This document shows, in pieces, positions 1 to 7,438 of a stretch of 7,831 nt of DNA. The position numbers and the translations under genes are program-made. How positions within the stretch are numbered: the first letter of the stretch is position 1; every line of letters starts with the position of its first letter. Below the pieces are notes generated by a model. The model saw nothing but the letters and a program-made list of their open reading frames with translations, made no database searches and was not told the DNA's origin. Source of the stretch: Gammaproteobacteria bacterium (GTDB lineage: Bacteria > Pseudomonadota > Gammaproteobacteria > SZUA-229); the NCBI GenBank assembly GCA_011051475.1, contig DRLE01000241.1, positions 1 to 7,831 on the forward strand, read 5' to 3'.

Positions 1-748
1 AAATGTATTTGTTCTGCAGTTCCGTGTGGTAACGGCGCTCAATCGAAAACAGGTTTGAATCACTGATGGTACACTGGATTTTTCCTTCAGCCACCTGCTG
101 CAACAGCTGCTGCGTGTTCAGATCATGATCGGTCACCCAGCTTATGCCGGTAAAGGGTTTTATCGACTCCAGATAGTTGCTGTCGGCGGCGACAATAATC
201 TCCAGGCCATTCAGGTCCTCCCTGTTCAGAATATTTTTGCTGTTTCTATGGCAGACCAGGTATTCACGCACTGTCTGGTATGCCGGTCCGAAATCAAATT
301 CCTGCTTTCTTTTCTCATTAATGGTCAGACCGGCGGCGGCGACATCCCCTTCCCTGTTCCTCAGCGCCCTGAGTATGGCTTCGGTCGAGTCATACTGGCG
401 ATATTCAACATCCACGCCGATTGATTCTGCAAAAGACTGCGTCATATCGTATTCAGGACCGGCAGACTGGTTGTCACGGTCAATATAATAGGTTGTCGGC
501 TGGTTAATGGTGAGAACAATCAGCCGTCCGCGCGCCCTGATTTTCTCCAGCGGCTTAGCCGCCTTTTTTTCCACCGTCTGTGCCTGCCGGTAGTTCCTGC
601 TGTCCGCGCTGTCCGGCTCACAGGCAGACAGAACAAGAACAGCCAGTGTGAACAGGATCGTTTTCAGACAGAGAGTGCAGTCACCGCGAGCAGAAAACCC
701 TGCAAACTTGCGCCGGGAATATTCTGAAAAAATCGCCAGCGAAACCAT
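1..748 (-). CDS. mltF: MltF-like lytic transglycosylase lipoprotein, N-terminal part (cut by window edge)
   Basis: About 249 codons of an exported protein, read leftward and still open at base 1. A hydrophobic core is followed by a lipobox, L-S-A-C, with the lipidation cysteine at residue 43 from the ATG at 748. A linker follows, then from about residue 75 a periplasmic solute-binding (SBP_bac_3) domain. Segments such as LIVLTINQPTTYY, GPEYDMTQSFAESIGV, GDVAAAGLTINEKR and EGKIQCTISDSNLFSIERR follow the MltF pattern (compare E. coli MltF, where the same domain carries LxYELAKxFA, ADLLAAGL and EGKLDYTIADS). In MltF this domain precedes a lysozyme-like catalytic domain that cleaves peptidoglycan to anhydromuropeptides; here that domain lies outside the window, so catalysis is inferred. 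The ATG lies 5 bases after the tpsA stop and has no clear Shine-Dalgarno, which suggests reinitiation. A CTG at 665-667 would give a more typical short lipoprotein signal. A stand-alone binding-domain lipoprotein is the main alternative. Confidence 0.8.
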   Translation of the reverse strand, partial: MVSLAIFSEYSRRKFAGFSARGDCTLCLKTILFTLAVLVLSACEPDSADSRNYRQAQTVEKKAAKPLEKIRARGRLIVLTINQPTTYYIDRDNQSAGPEYDMTQSFAESIGVDVEYRQYDSTEAILRALRNREGDVAAAGLTINEKRKQEFDFGPAYQTVREYLVCHRNSKNILNREDLNGLEIIVAADSNYLESIKPFTGISWVTDHDLNTQQLLQQVAEGKIQCTISDSNLFSIERRYHTELQNKYI

Positions 749-753
749 GGCGC

Positions 754-3700
754 TTATGAACAGATCAGGGTTTTGTCGGTTTCCTCATCCCGGCTGTTTT
801 CCAGCCGACGAAGAATGTCATCAATGCTTTCAAACCGGAGGTAACGATGCATCATATCAAGAAAGGTGACAACATCATTCTGCGTATCACGCAGGAACTG
901 GCCGGGAATGGCCGTCGCCACGAGTCTCAGGCGATCGGGCAACAGTTCGGCATTGTAGACATAGCCGGATTCAGGGTTAATTGCAATACTGCCGCTGCTT
1001 GCGTTAAACCGAAAGACATCGAAGCTGTCACCAATGGCGGCGATATAGCCCGAGGACTCATTGACCAGAACATTCAGATCGCCGGCCTGCTGCAGGCTGC
1101 CGTTAACCACAATCGAATCATAGCCCGTACCGGCTTCACGACCGGCAATATCCATCGTAATAACCGAAGATTCTGTCAGCGTCAGGTTTCCGTTAACCGT
1201 GAGCAAACCTGTTTCACCGGCACCGCTGCCGGCACTCAACAGGCCGCTGCTGCTCACATTGCCGGTAATACTTCCGGTGGCGTATAAGGCGGATTGATTA
1301 TCCACATCGGCGACCGTATTGCCGTTAAGCTGCAACTCACCGCGGTTATTATTGATTCTGACACCCTGTGAAGAACCCGTATTAAAGCCGCCGTCAAACT
1401 GCGTAAAGGCGCTGTCATCAGTTTGCGTATAGCTGAAGTTGTCAGGCACAGACACATCACCGGCAACACGCAGGCGCCCGCCGGAATTTTCCATCGACGT
1501 GGCCGCACGCAGGCTGTTAATGTCATAGTCGCCGCTGCTTATCAGCATGGTGCCGGCAGTAACACTGCTGGCATCGACATCATAGCCGGCCAGAGGCAGT
1601 TGCCCCGTGCTCCAGTTACTGGCGGTGTTCCATTCAAGATTGCCGCTGTAATTATCAAAGAAAATGGTATTGTTCGCCCGGTCGGTTATGCGGTAAATAC
1701 CGGCAGTGGGGACCGCAGCACGTTCGAAACCGACCGGGAATATATTCTTTCCGGAAAAAGCGCCATTGATGATACTGGCTGTTATAAAGTCATAGTCTGT
1801 TGAAATGCTTGCCTCATAACCGTTGATTTCGCTGACCGTCAGATCGCCGGCAAGTGTGGCTGTACTGCTAACAACCAGTTTATCGTAGTCCGTAGTACCG
1901 GCAATGTCGATTTCCAGCCTGCCGGCAGGCTGCTGGTTATAGTTACCGGTAATACTCAGGGTGCCGGTAGCGCTTTCGCCACCCGGTCGAACAGTACCGG
2001 CAGTATTGTCCACATCGCCAATGAGCTCACCACTGCCCTGCAGCACACTGCCGGCATCCAGTACCAGCGGCGCGCCAAATGCCAGGGTACTGCCCGAGGC
2101 GATATCCACGGTTGCAGCGCTATGCGTATAAGTCAAACCGGCGCCTATGCTTGCCGTACCCGTGGTGAGACTTTCCAGTAACTGCCGGTTATTGAAGATG
2201 CCGGGATTCAATGCTGTCTGCGTGTCGATCAGCATATTGGCAGTACCCAGGAAAACGAACCGGCCATTATTGTCAAAAACCGAAGCGTTGTTCAGCATCA
2301 GGGTGCCGGTGCTCATATTGACCGTTCCCTGATTGTCTATTGTCGTAAGGCCGTCAACAATATGGTCAGCGACCGTTACAAGGTTGATTCCGGCAGTGCC
2401 GGCAACCAGAAATGTTCCACCACCGTTAATGATGCCTGACTGCCAGGTCAGCTGGTTATTAAGCCTGGCCACCTTGCCCGCTGCAATGCTCAAGACTCCA
2501 CTACTGAGAGTCATTGAGCCATCGCCGGTAGTACTGTCAATATTGATATCTTCAATGATATTGAGCTGTCCGTTATTCACCAGCTCACTGGCATTTTCCA
2601 GTAACAGATTTTGTGCATTCAGGTTCAGCGTTCCCTGGTTGTTAAGCGTGGTGCCATTATCCAGGCGAACATCCCCGTTAGTCGCCAACAGGTCTATGGT
2701 ACCCACACCGGCATCAATCGTATTATTGATAACGATATCACCCGCTGAACCATTGGTATTGAGTGCCAAGTCACCATCGTTTGTACTGATCTGGCCGTCG
2801 ACCGTAATACCACCGCTGGCTGAGATGGCCGCAGCACCCGGGTCGGCCGCACTGAGCAGCAGATTACCGCCGGCAAGGCTGATATCACCGGCAATAAGAA
2901 TATTATTGCCGGCCTGGAAAGTTACCGTATCACCACTTCCCTGGTTGCTCAGGTTCAGTGTCGCGCCTGCCTGCAGGGTAATATCGACCTCGGCCTGCAG
3001 GGTAATATCCCCGACGAGCGCCTCGAGCACGGCAACACCGATGACATAGTCGGTGCCGGCATTATCACCAAAGCCGATATTGGGCGCAGTACCCCCGACA
3101 TTGCCATCATTGGCGCCCGGCGCGGTCTGGATAAGGATATTATCCGGGTCCAGCAGAATACTACCCACCCTGCCATTGATCGCCGAGGTGTCGATAAAAC
3201 CGTCAAAAGCCAGACCCTGTTTGCCGGACACCTCGACAAAACCACCGTCACCGCCGAGCGAGCCACCGCGCGCCGAAATTTCACCCCGGTAGTCGGTGCT
3301 TCCATCGGCCCAGACCACGGCCCTGCCGCCATTGCCGCTGCCTGTGGCATCGACATTGATCCGGCTCTGTGCGGAAACCACGGTCTGTTTTGCATTGTTA
3401 ACCGCAGGGTTTGCGCCCTGGTAATCGCCGCCCACGAGCACTTCGCCGCCACCGCTGTCACCCGAGGCGTCTACCACGGTTTTGCCGAACAGGCCGACAC
3501 GCTCGCCGAGAATATGAATCGTGCCGCCCCTGCCGGTTTTGCTGCTGGCCGTGACGGTGCCGTCCTCAATCACGGTGTCGTTTTGTGCGACAAAAACAAT
3601 ATTACCGGCATTATCGACGCTGACCGCATTGGCGCTGACCACGCCGCTATTATGAATACTGCCGGCAAAGACCCCGATACTGCCACCATCGCTGAGCATC

Positions 3701-4398
3701 TTGCCGAGATTGACCACGCTGTTATCCGGCGCCTGCACTTCAAACTCGATATTGCGATAGTTGAGCGAGCTCAGGCTTACGCTCTGCCCGGCAGCCAGTA
3801 CAATACTGCCCTGCTCAACCTGTATAACACCCTCGTTGCGTACCTTTGGTGCAACAAAAACGACTTCACCATTGCCGCTGGCGGAGATGAAACCACGGTT
3901 AAGAATGTCAGCCGTGTTTTCAAGGTCACTGAAATGCAGGCGACCATTGATAAAGTCACGGTTTGCTATATCCAGGGTAGAGGCGATCAGACCGGCCGTA
4001 TTGACCACGGCATTCTGGCCGAAAATAACCCCGTTGGGGTTAATCAGAAAAACCCGGCCATTGGATTGCAGGCTGCCAAGAATACGCGACGGGTCCTGGC
4101 CGGTCACACGATTAAGTACCGCACTGCCGGCGCCCTGCTGGATAAAACGCGTGGTTTCGCCGGGCGCGATACTGAACTGCTGCCAGTTGATAATGGCGCC
4201 GGGGCTGTTGGTAATATTGAAGGTCGCCGCATCAGGCCGGGTAAATGCAACCTGACCGCGCACCACACTGGCACCGCCCGGATTGGCGTGAAGCACGGCT
4301 GCCGGAAGCAACAGGGCACATAACAGCAGAAATGGCACCAGCAAAACCGGGGCCTTGCCTGCGCCTTTTCGATCCAGCTTGTTTATCCAATCACTCAT
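754..4398 (-). CDS. TpsA exoprotein, filamentous-haemagglutinin family (two-partner secretion)
   Basis: A 1214-residue secreted protein. The signal peptide covers about residues 1-38, with a long charged n-region, a Leu-rich core and likely cleavage after VLHA. The TPS secretion domain follows (about 39-290) with family hallmarks: NRVTG (96-100), SRILGSL, SNGRVFLINPNGVIFG (NPNG at 120-123) and GLIASTLDI. Next comes the conserved stretch GGFVEVSGKQGLAFDGFIDT to GSILLDPDNILI (about 385-423). The rest is Gly/Asn/Thr/Ser-rich and fits a right-handed beta-helix. A 43-residue repeat occurs at 579-622 and 681-725. An EWNTASNWSTGQLP module lies near 921-935. Two copies of an autotransporter-like module lie at about 785-885 and 1040-1140. 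The last 50 residues are charged, look helical, and end in LICS. Apart from signal-peptide C27, the only cysteine is C1213. TpsA proteins act as adhesins, haemolysins or contact-dependent toxins; no toxin domain is visible, so a surface adhesin or matrix role is most likely. The start has an AGG 8 bases upstream. Confidence 0.93.
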   Translation of the reverse strand: MSDWINKLDRKGAGKAPVLLVPFLLLCALLLPAAVLHANPGGASVVRGQVAFTRPDAATFNITNSPGAIINWQQFSIAPGETTRFIQQGAGSAVLNRVTGQDPSRILGSLQSNGRVFLINPNGVIFGQNAVVNTAGLIASTLDIANRDFINGRLHFSDLENTADILNRGFISASGNGEVVFVAPKVRNEGVIQVEQGSIVLAAGQSVSLSSLNYRNIEFEVQAPDNSVVNLGKMLSDGGSIGVFAGSIHNSGVVSANAVSVDNAGNIVFVAQNDTVIEDGTVTASSKTGRGGTIHILGERVGLFGKTVVDASGDSGGGEVLVGGDYQGANPAVNNAKQTVVSAQSRINVDATGSGNGGRAVVWADGSTDYRGEISARGGSLGGDGGFVEVSGKQGLAFDGFIDTSAINGRVGSILLDPDNILIQTAPGANDGNVGGTAPNIGFGDNAGTDYVIGVAVLEALVGDITLQAEVDITLQAGATLNLSNQGSGDTVTFQAGNNILIAGDISLAGGNLLLSAADPGAAAISASGGITVDGQISTNDGDLALNTNGSAGDIVINNTIDAGVGTIDLLATNGDVRLDNGTTLNNQGTLNLNAQNLLLENASELVNNGQLNIIEDINIDSTTGDGSMTLSSGVLSIAAGKVARLNNQLTWQSGIINGGGTFLVAGTAGINLVTVADHIVDGLTTIDNQGTVNMSTGTLMLNNASVFDNNGRFVFLGTANMLIDTQTALNPGIFNNRQLLESLTTGTASIGAGLTYTHSAATVDIASGSTLAFGAPLVLDAGSVLQGSGELIGDVDNTAGTVRPGGESATGTLSITGNYNQQPAGRLEIDIAGTTDYDKLVVSSTATLAGDLTVSEINGYEASISTDYDFITASIINGAFSGKNIFPVGFERAAVPTAGIYRITDRANNTIFFDNYSGNLEWNTASNWSTGQLPLAGYDVDASSVTAGTMLISSGDYDINSLRAATSMENSGGRLRVAGDVSVPDNFSYTQTDDSAFTQFDGGFNTGSSQGVRINNNRGELQLNGNTVADVDNQSALYATGSITGNVSSSGLLSAGSGAGETGLLTVNGNLTLTESSVITMDIAGREAGTGYDSIVVNGSLQQAGDLNVLVNESSGYIAAIGDSFDVFRFNASSGSIAINPESGYVYNAELLPDRLRLVATAIPGQFLRDTQNDVVTFLDMMHRYLRFESIDDILRRLENSRDEETDKTLICS
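979..2046 (-). repeat. Duplicated autotransporter-like module in the TpsA C-terminal third
   Basis: Copy A (about residues 785-885) and copy B (about 1040-1140) share the order: a GD/GN-V segment, Gly-rich turn, TG-x-L-[ST]-[IV]-x-GN, then [IM]DIAG, YD-[KS]-[LI]-VV, AGDL-x-V, and GY followed by D[YF]F-like hydrophobics. Similar modules are common in passenger domains of autotransporters. A spacer of about 155 residues containing the NWSTGQLP motif separates the copies. Confidence 0.65.
2224..2664 (-). repeat. 43-residue repeat within the TpsA beta-helix
   Basis: Two copies at residues 579-622 and 681-725 share the pattern TT-[LI]-[ND]-NQGT-[LV]-N-[LM], then L-[LM]-L-[EN]-NAS, then NNG. The offset is about 103 residues, which would be several coils of a beta-helix. 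They were found by eye at the protein level. Confidence 0.7.
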
Positions 4399-4409
4399 GG
4401 TTATTACCT
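4396..4409 (-). promoter_or_regulatory. tpsA ribosome site inside the end of the FecR-domain gene
   Basis: The last sense codon AGG (4407-4409) of the FecR-domain gene is also the only Shine-Dalgarno-like sequence for tpsA. It is followed by TAA TAA, two bases and the tpsA ATG (4396-4398). A ribosome ending translation of the upstream gene would cover this site, so tpsA translation is probably coupled to that of its neighbour. Confidence 0.55.
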
Positions 4410-5810
4410 GATAATACAGACCGTACCTGAACTGCCGCCAATGATCGAACTGCTGAGCGAGCTAACGCCTGGATCAGGCGAATTCGGCATGGGGTAGCGA
4501 TCGAAGCGCTGAAAAAGCGGTGTCCGGTACAGCTTTTTCACCTGGCGTCCAAGCGCATCGGTATAACTGGCTTCCCCCCTGTGCAGCTCTGCCACCAGAT
4601 CGATCTTGGTTTTCACCCTGACCTGCCCGCTGCTGACACTGACGTAAAGGCCGTGCGGGGCGGCGGTCTTTTCAATCCTGTCAAACAGGCCGGTATCATC
4701 GATATCAACCCGGTCCGGCCTCGGCACCTTGTTCTTCCGTAAAAAGGCGGGGACTGTTGAAAGCGCCAGCGGTGGGCTCTCTCGTCCCGATTGATAGCCG
4801 GCTTTCCCCGCCGGCAATACCAGATCGCCAAGGCTGATCGCCCCCTGCCAGACATGTGCATACAGGCCATCACCCTGTTTCAGGCGCAGCGGTTTCAGTC
4901 CTGTTTCAGCCCTGGCCTCACAGGGACCGGTACAGATCAGGTCGTAACCCGTACCAGCGATTGTGATGTCATTGATGGCGGTATGCATGATGTATTTCTG
5001 CGGGTACTGCAGGCCGGTCAGGGTACGCAGACCACCTCGCAGCAGGCTGAACCGGGAGGCGCTGTCGTCCTCGCTTTCGCTGTCATATTTCATGGCATCG
5101 ATACGAAACACCGTATTGGCCTGCAGGCTGATACGGCTTTCATCGCGAAAAACCAGAACGGCATAGGAGCCGGAACGTGTCTGCAGGGTGTCACCCTCGA
5201 AAATTGCCGAGCCAGCCGCCAGCACCCGGCTGTTGCCACTGGCCGAACGTGCAACCAGGCTGCCATAAACATAGAGGGGCCGTGCAACCGTGGCATCCAG
5301 CTGTTTGTCGTAGATGGTTTTGATCTTTCTGTTTTCCTCTTCACAATCGTCGAGGCACAGGCGGGCATCGAACACCGCACCCTCTATGCTGAGTTCCGAT
5401 ACCGGGGTCAGCAGGCGGTAGCTCCCCGGTTTATCTCTGCTAGCGCTGGCGGCAACCACACGCAGGCCGCCCTGGAAAAGCCTTAAGACCACCCTGGCGC
5501 CGGCCTTTTTCAATGACACGAACTGCTCGACGCCGAAGGTAGTTTGCGGCCTGAGTGTAATCAGGCTGCCATCATTCAGGCGAACGATGGCGAAACTGCC
5601 GGGGCCGGTCCTGATAAATTCGCCGGTGGCCAGTTTTTCATCTGTCGCCACCAGGTGGACATCGTCGGCATTGAGGCTCTGCAGGGTAACCGTACCGTGG
5701 ACATAGCTGATCTGGCCAATAGCCGGGCCTGCCGCCTGGGCGCCGGGCGCAAACAGGCAAAGCAGTATGCCCGTTATTTTCAGCGTCAGTCGTATTGCCC
5801 CTGTCGTCAT
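4404..5810 (-). CDS. Exported protein with two FecR-type domains, encoded between tpsB and tpsA
   Basis: Residue numbers here count from an upstream ATG at 5828. I prefer the ATG at 5810 (residue 7) because AAGAG at 5820-5824 sits 9 bases before it, whereas the first ATG has no clear ribosome site. A signal peptide (LKITGILLCLFAPGAQA) is followed by FecR domain 1 (about 38-162; GQISYVHGTV, LATGEFIRTGPGSFAIVRLNDGS, LRLFQGGLRVV, IEGAVFDARLC) and FecR domain 2 (about 187-303; GDTLQTRSGSYAVLVFRDES, FSLLRGGLRTL, IAGTGYDLIC). Each ends in a CX3C pair (C158/C162 and C299/C303). A degenerate third segment lies near 393-445. The C-terminus is Ser/Gly-rich and ends in TVCIIR. FecR domains are known from the sensor FecR, but here the cytoplasmic anti-sigma region and transmembrane helix are absent, so it is probably a periplasmic or exported structural or binding protein. 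FecR-domain genes occur beside TPS genes elsewhere; the role is inferred to be linked to TpsA. The tandem TAA stop lies 5 bases before tpsA. Confidence 0.85.
   Translation of the reverse strand: MTTGAIRLTLKITGILLCLFAPGAQAAGPAIGQISYVHGTVTLQSLNADDVHLVATDEKLATGEFIRTGPGSFAIVRLNDGSLITLRPQTTFGVEQFVSLKKAGARVVLRLFQGGLRVVAASASRDKPGSYRLLTPVSELSIEGAVFDARLCLDDCEEENRKIKTIYDKQLDATVARPLYVYGSLVARSASGNSRVLAAGSAIFEGDTLQTRSGSYAVLVFRDESRISLQANTVFRIDAMKYDSESEDDSASRFSLLRGGLRTLTGLQYPQKYIMHTAINDITIAGTGYDLICTGPCEARAETGLKPLRLKQGDGLYAHVWQGAISLGDLVLPAGKAGYQSGRESPPLALSTVPAFLRKNKVPRPDRVDIDDTGLFDRIEKTAAPHGLYVSVSSGQVRVKTKIDLVAELHRGEASYTDALGRQVKKLYRTPLFQRFDRYPMPNSPDPGVSSLSSSIIGGSSGTVCIIR
4920..5717 (-). repeat. Internal duplication of the FecR domain
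   Basis: Protein-level tandem repeat at about residues 38-162 and 187-303. Corresponding landmarks are GEFIRTGPGSFAIVRLNDGS with GDTLQTRSGSYAVLVFRDES, then FQGGLRVV with LRGGLRTL, then IEGAVFDARLCLDDC with IAGTGYDLICTGPC. Spacing between landmarks is the same in both copies. The copies have diverged strongly, so the duplication is old. Confidence 0.75.
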
Positions 5811-5842
5811 GAATGTCTGCTCTTGCATTATCGCGTCAATCG

Positions 5843-7438
5843 TTAAAAACGGTAGAAGACATCAAGGTGGCCCTTGACATCGCCCTTCTGCGTAGCCTGC
5901 GGCGGCAGTCCCGGCAGGTTAAGTTCTTCCGCGCCATCGGTCACATAGGCCACATCGAGAACAAGGTTCATTTTATTGATAATTGACCAGCGCAGGCCAA
6001 GGCCGGCTGAGGAAATGCCGACCGAGGGCACCTCGTTATTGACCTTTTCGTTGACCTCTACCCTGCCATAATCAAAAAACACCAGCGGCCGTATTTTCAT
6101 GGCGCTGAAACCCGGCATCCACAGCTCGATATTGGCCTGCACGCCACTGTCACCGAGCAGTTCGCGTTCATTGAAACCGCGCACGGAATAAATACCGCCT
6201 ATACCGAACTGTTCACCGGCAATCAGACGGTCTGAGGACTGCTGGCCCAGCACGTTCAGGCGTATCATCCAGTTTGCCCATACAAGCTGATCATAACCCA
6301 GGGTATAGCGCAGTAGCGACCAGTCGGCGGTGGCGTTTTCACGCAGATTGGCATAATCGGCATCGCTATTGTTTGAACCGCCGGCAATATTCATATAGGG
6401 CGCCAGGCTGAAACTCAGGCTTTTCGCCGCCCCCTGCCAGAATCCGATATAGGCCAGACTGGCCGGCCGGCTGAGCACATCGCCGGTACCTGCCACAGGC
6501 TGGCCGAGGAAGCCGACCTTGTTTTCAAACAGCTTGTGGTCAATGCCTATATCCAGCTGCTGTTTATAGGCGCCGCTCTGCAGAAAGGTATGCTTGTAAT
6601 GCAGCAGCGCCACCGTTCCGGCGCCACTGACGGTAAAGTTCTGTGAAACCACGCCGGAATCAACATCCGAGCGCAGCAGAAACAGGTTCAGCTGACCGCC
6701 AACACTGTAAAACGGGACGGTATAGGAGGCGCTGTATTGCTGCACCGCGGAAAAATCATCCGGTGAAGTGGTATAGCTGAGAGACAGGTTCTGGTCGCGG
6801 TCGAACAGGTTGCTGAACTGGTACCCGCCGGTAAGGCGGAAATTACCGGTTTCATCATTGCCGGTATTATTGAGTGCAACAAAGAAAAAATCGGGCTTGA
6901 GATCATCCACCTTGAGGCGGGCATCAATGCCGTCGCTGTCTTCACTTTCCCTGAACTGCAGGGTCAGATACTTCGATGGCTGTGCATTGGCCATCTCCAG
7001 GGCACGGGACAGCACCAGGGTATTGGGAATTTCGCCGGGCTCCAGCGTCGGGATATTGCGCAGCAGGTTTTCGCGGCTGAAATAGCGGTTACCGCTAATA
7101 TCCAGGCGGTTTATCCTGAGCTGGATCAGCTGCAGCGTGATGACGCCGCCATTGAGTTTCTGCGGGGGCAGATTAACGCGGTAAAACGCATAGCCTTCTT
7201 CATGCAGACGCCGCTCAAGTGAGGCCACGGCCTTCTGTATACCCTCAAGACCATAGTGATCGCCCAGAAAAGGAGCCAGCAGGTCCCTGGTTTCATCCTC
7301 GGCCAGCGGGTTTTCACCCTGTACATCGAACTTCTTAACGACAAAATGCAGTTGCTTTGGCTCGTCCAGGGCCATAGCCGGCAAAGCCGAAAACAGCAGC
7401 ACAACAGCAAGCAGCCAGATTGTAAAATTATTCCTCAA
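5843..7438 (-). CDS. TpsB outer-membrane transporter, ShlB/FhaC/HecB family
   Basis: A 531-residue Omp85-superfamily pore that exports its TpsA partner across the outer membrane. A signal peptide (residues 1-23, ending ALPAMA) is followed at once by POTRA domain 1 (about 30-105, with EGYAFYRVNLPPQ and GVITLQLI) and POTRA domain 2 (about 106-182, starting RINRLDISGNRYFS). The beta-barrel covers about 183-531, with the lid-loop motif VRGF (419-422) within GGIYSVRGFNERELLGDSG, the conserved FFDYGRV (454-460), and a terminal aromatic residue (DVFYRF) typical of barrels recognised by the Bam complex. No cysteine is seen. The length is a little short of FhaC and ShlB because there is little sequence between the signal peptide and POTRA1, so the FhaC-type plug helix seems missing. 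The start is TTG at 7436-7438: the codon just upstream is an in-frame TAA, and an AAGGGGCAGG ribosome site lies at 7445-7454. It is the first gene of the cluster, and its neighbour tpsA is the obvious substrate. Confidence 0.95.
   Translation of the reverse strand: MRNNFTIWLLAVVLLFSALPAMALDEPKQLHFVVKKFDVQGENPLAEDETRDLLAPFLGDHYGLEGIQKAVASLERRLHEEGYAFYRVNLPPQKLNGGVITLQLIQLRINRLDISGNRYFSRENLLRNIPTLEPGEIPNTLVLSRALEMANAQPSKYLTLQFRESEDSDGIDARLKVDDLKPDFFFVALNNTGNDETGNFRLTGGYQFSNLFDRDQNLSLSYTTSPDDFSAVQQYSASYTVPFYSVGGQLNLFLLRSDVDSGVVSQNFTVSGAGTVALLHYKHTFLQSGAYKQQLDIGIDHKLFENKVGFLGQPVAGTGDVLSRPASLAYIGFWQGAAKSLSFSLAPYMNIAGGSNNSDADYANLRENATADWSLLRYTLGYDQLVWANWMIRLNVLGQQSSDRLIAGEQFGIGGIYSVRGFNERELLGDSGVQANIELWMPGFSAMKIRPLVFFDYGRVEVNEKVNNEVPSVGISSAGLGLRWSIINKMNLVLDVAYVTDGAEELNLPGLPPQATQKGDVKGHLDVFYRF

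Noticed and set aside
125..488. Two plus-strand open frames near the left edge
   Set aside because: The minus strand encodes a clear MltF-like binding domain across this region.
754..1800. Contact-dependent inhibition toxin (CdiA-like) at the TpsA C-terminus
   Set aside because: There is no VENN-type motif or variable toxin domain, the protein is short for CdiA, and no small immunity gene follows: the next gene is mltF-like.
2333..3049. A 238-codon plus-strand open frame rich in Pro, Leu and Ser
   Set aside because: It mirrors the Gly/Asn/Thr codons of tpsA and shows no signal, domain or ribosome site.
980..4300. Frequent short words such as tgccggca and accggcaa
   Set aside because: They recur throughout tpsA but at irregular spacing and in coding phase for Ala-Gly, Gly-Thr and similar pairs, so codon use explains them better than uptake or REP sequences.
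3514..4323. A 269-codon open frame on the plus strand opposite the TPS domain
   Set aside because: It is antisense to a clear secretion domain, has no family resemblance, and its openness follows from the G+C-rich codon pattern of tpsA.
4791..5486. A 231-codon plus-strand open frame opposite the FecR-domain gene
   Set aside because: The minus-strand frame has a signal peptide and two recognisable domains; the plus-strand frame has nothing recognisable.
4404..5828. FecR-domain protein as a classical anti-sigma or iron-citrate sensor
   Set aside because: It starts with a cleavable signal peptide, has no cytoplasmic sigma-binding region or transmembrane helix, and no ECF sigma or TonB receptor gene is nearby.
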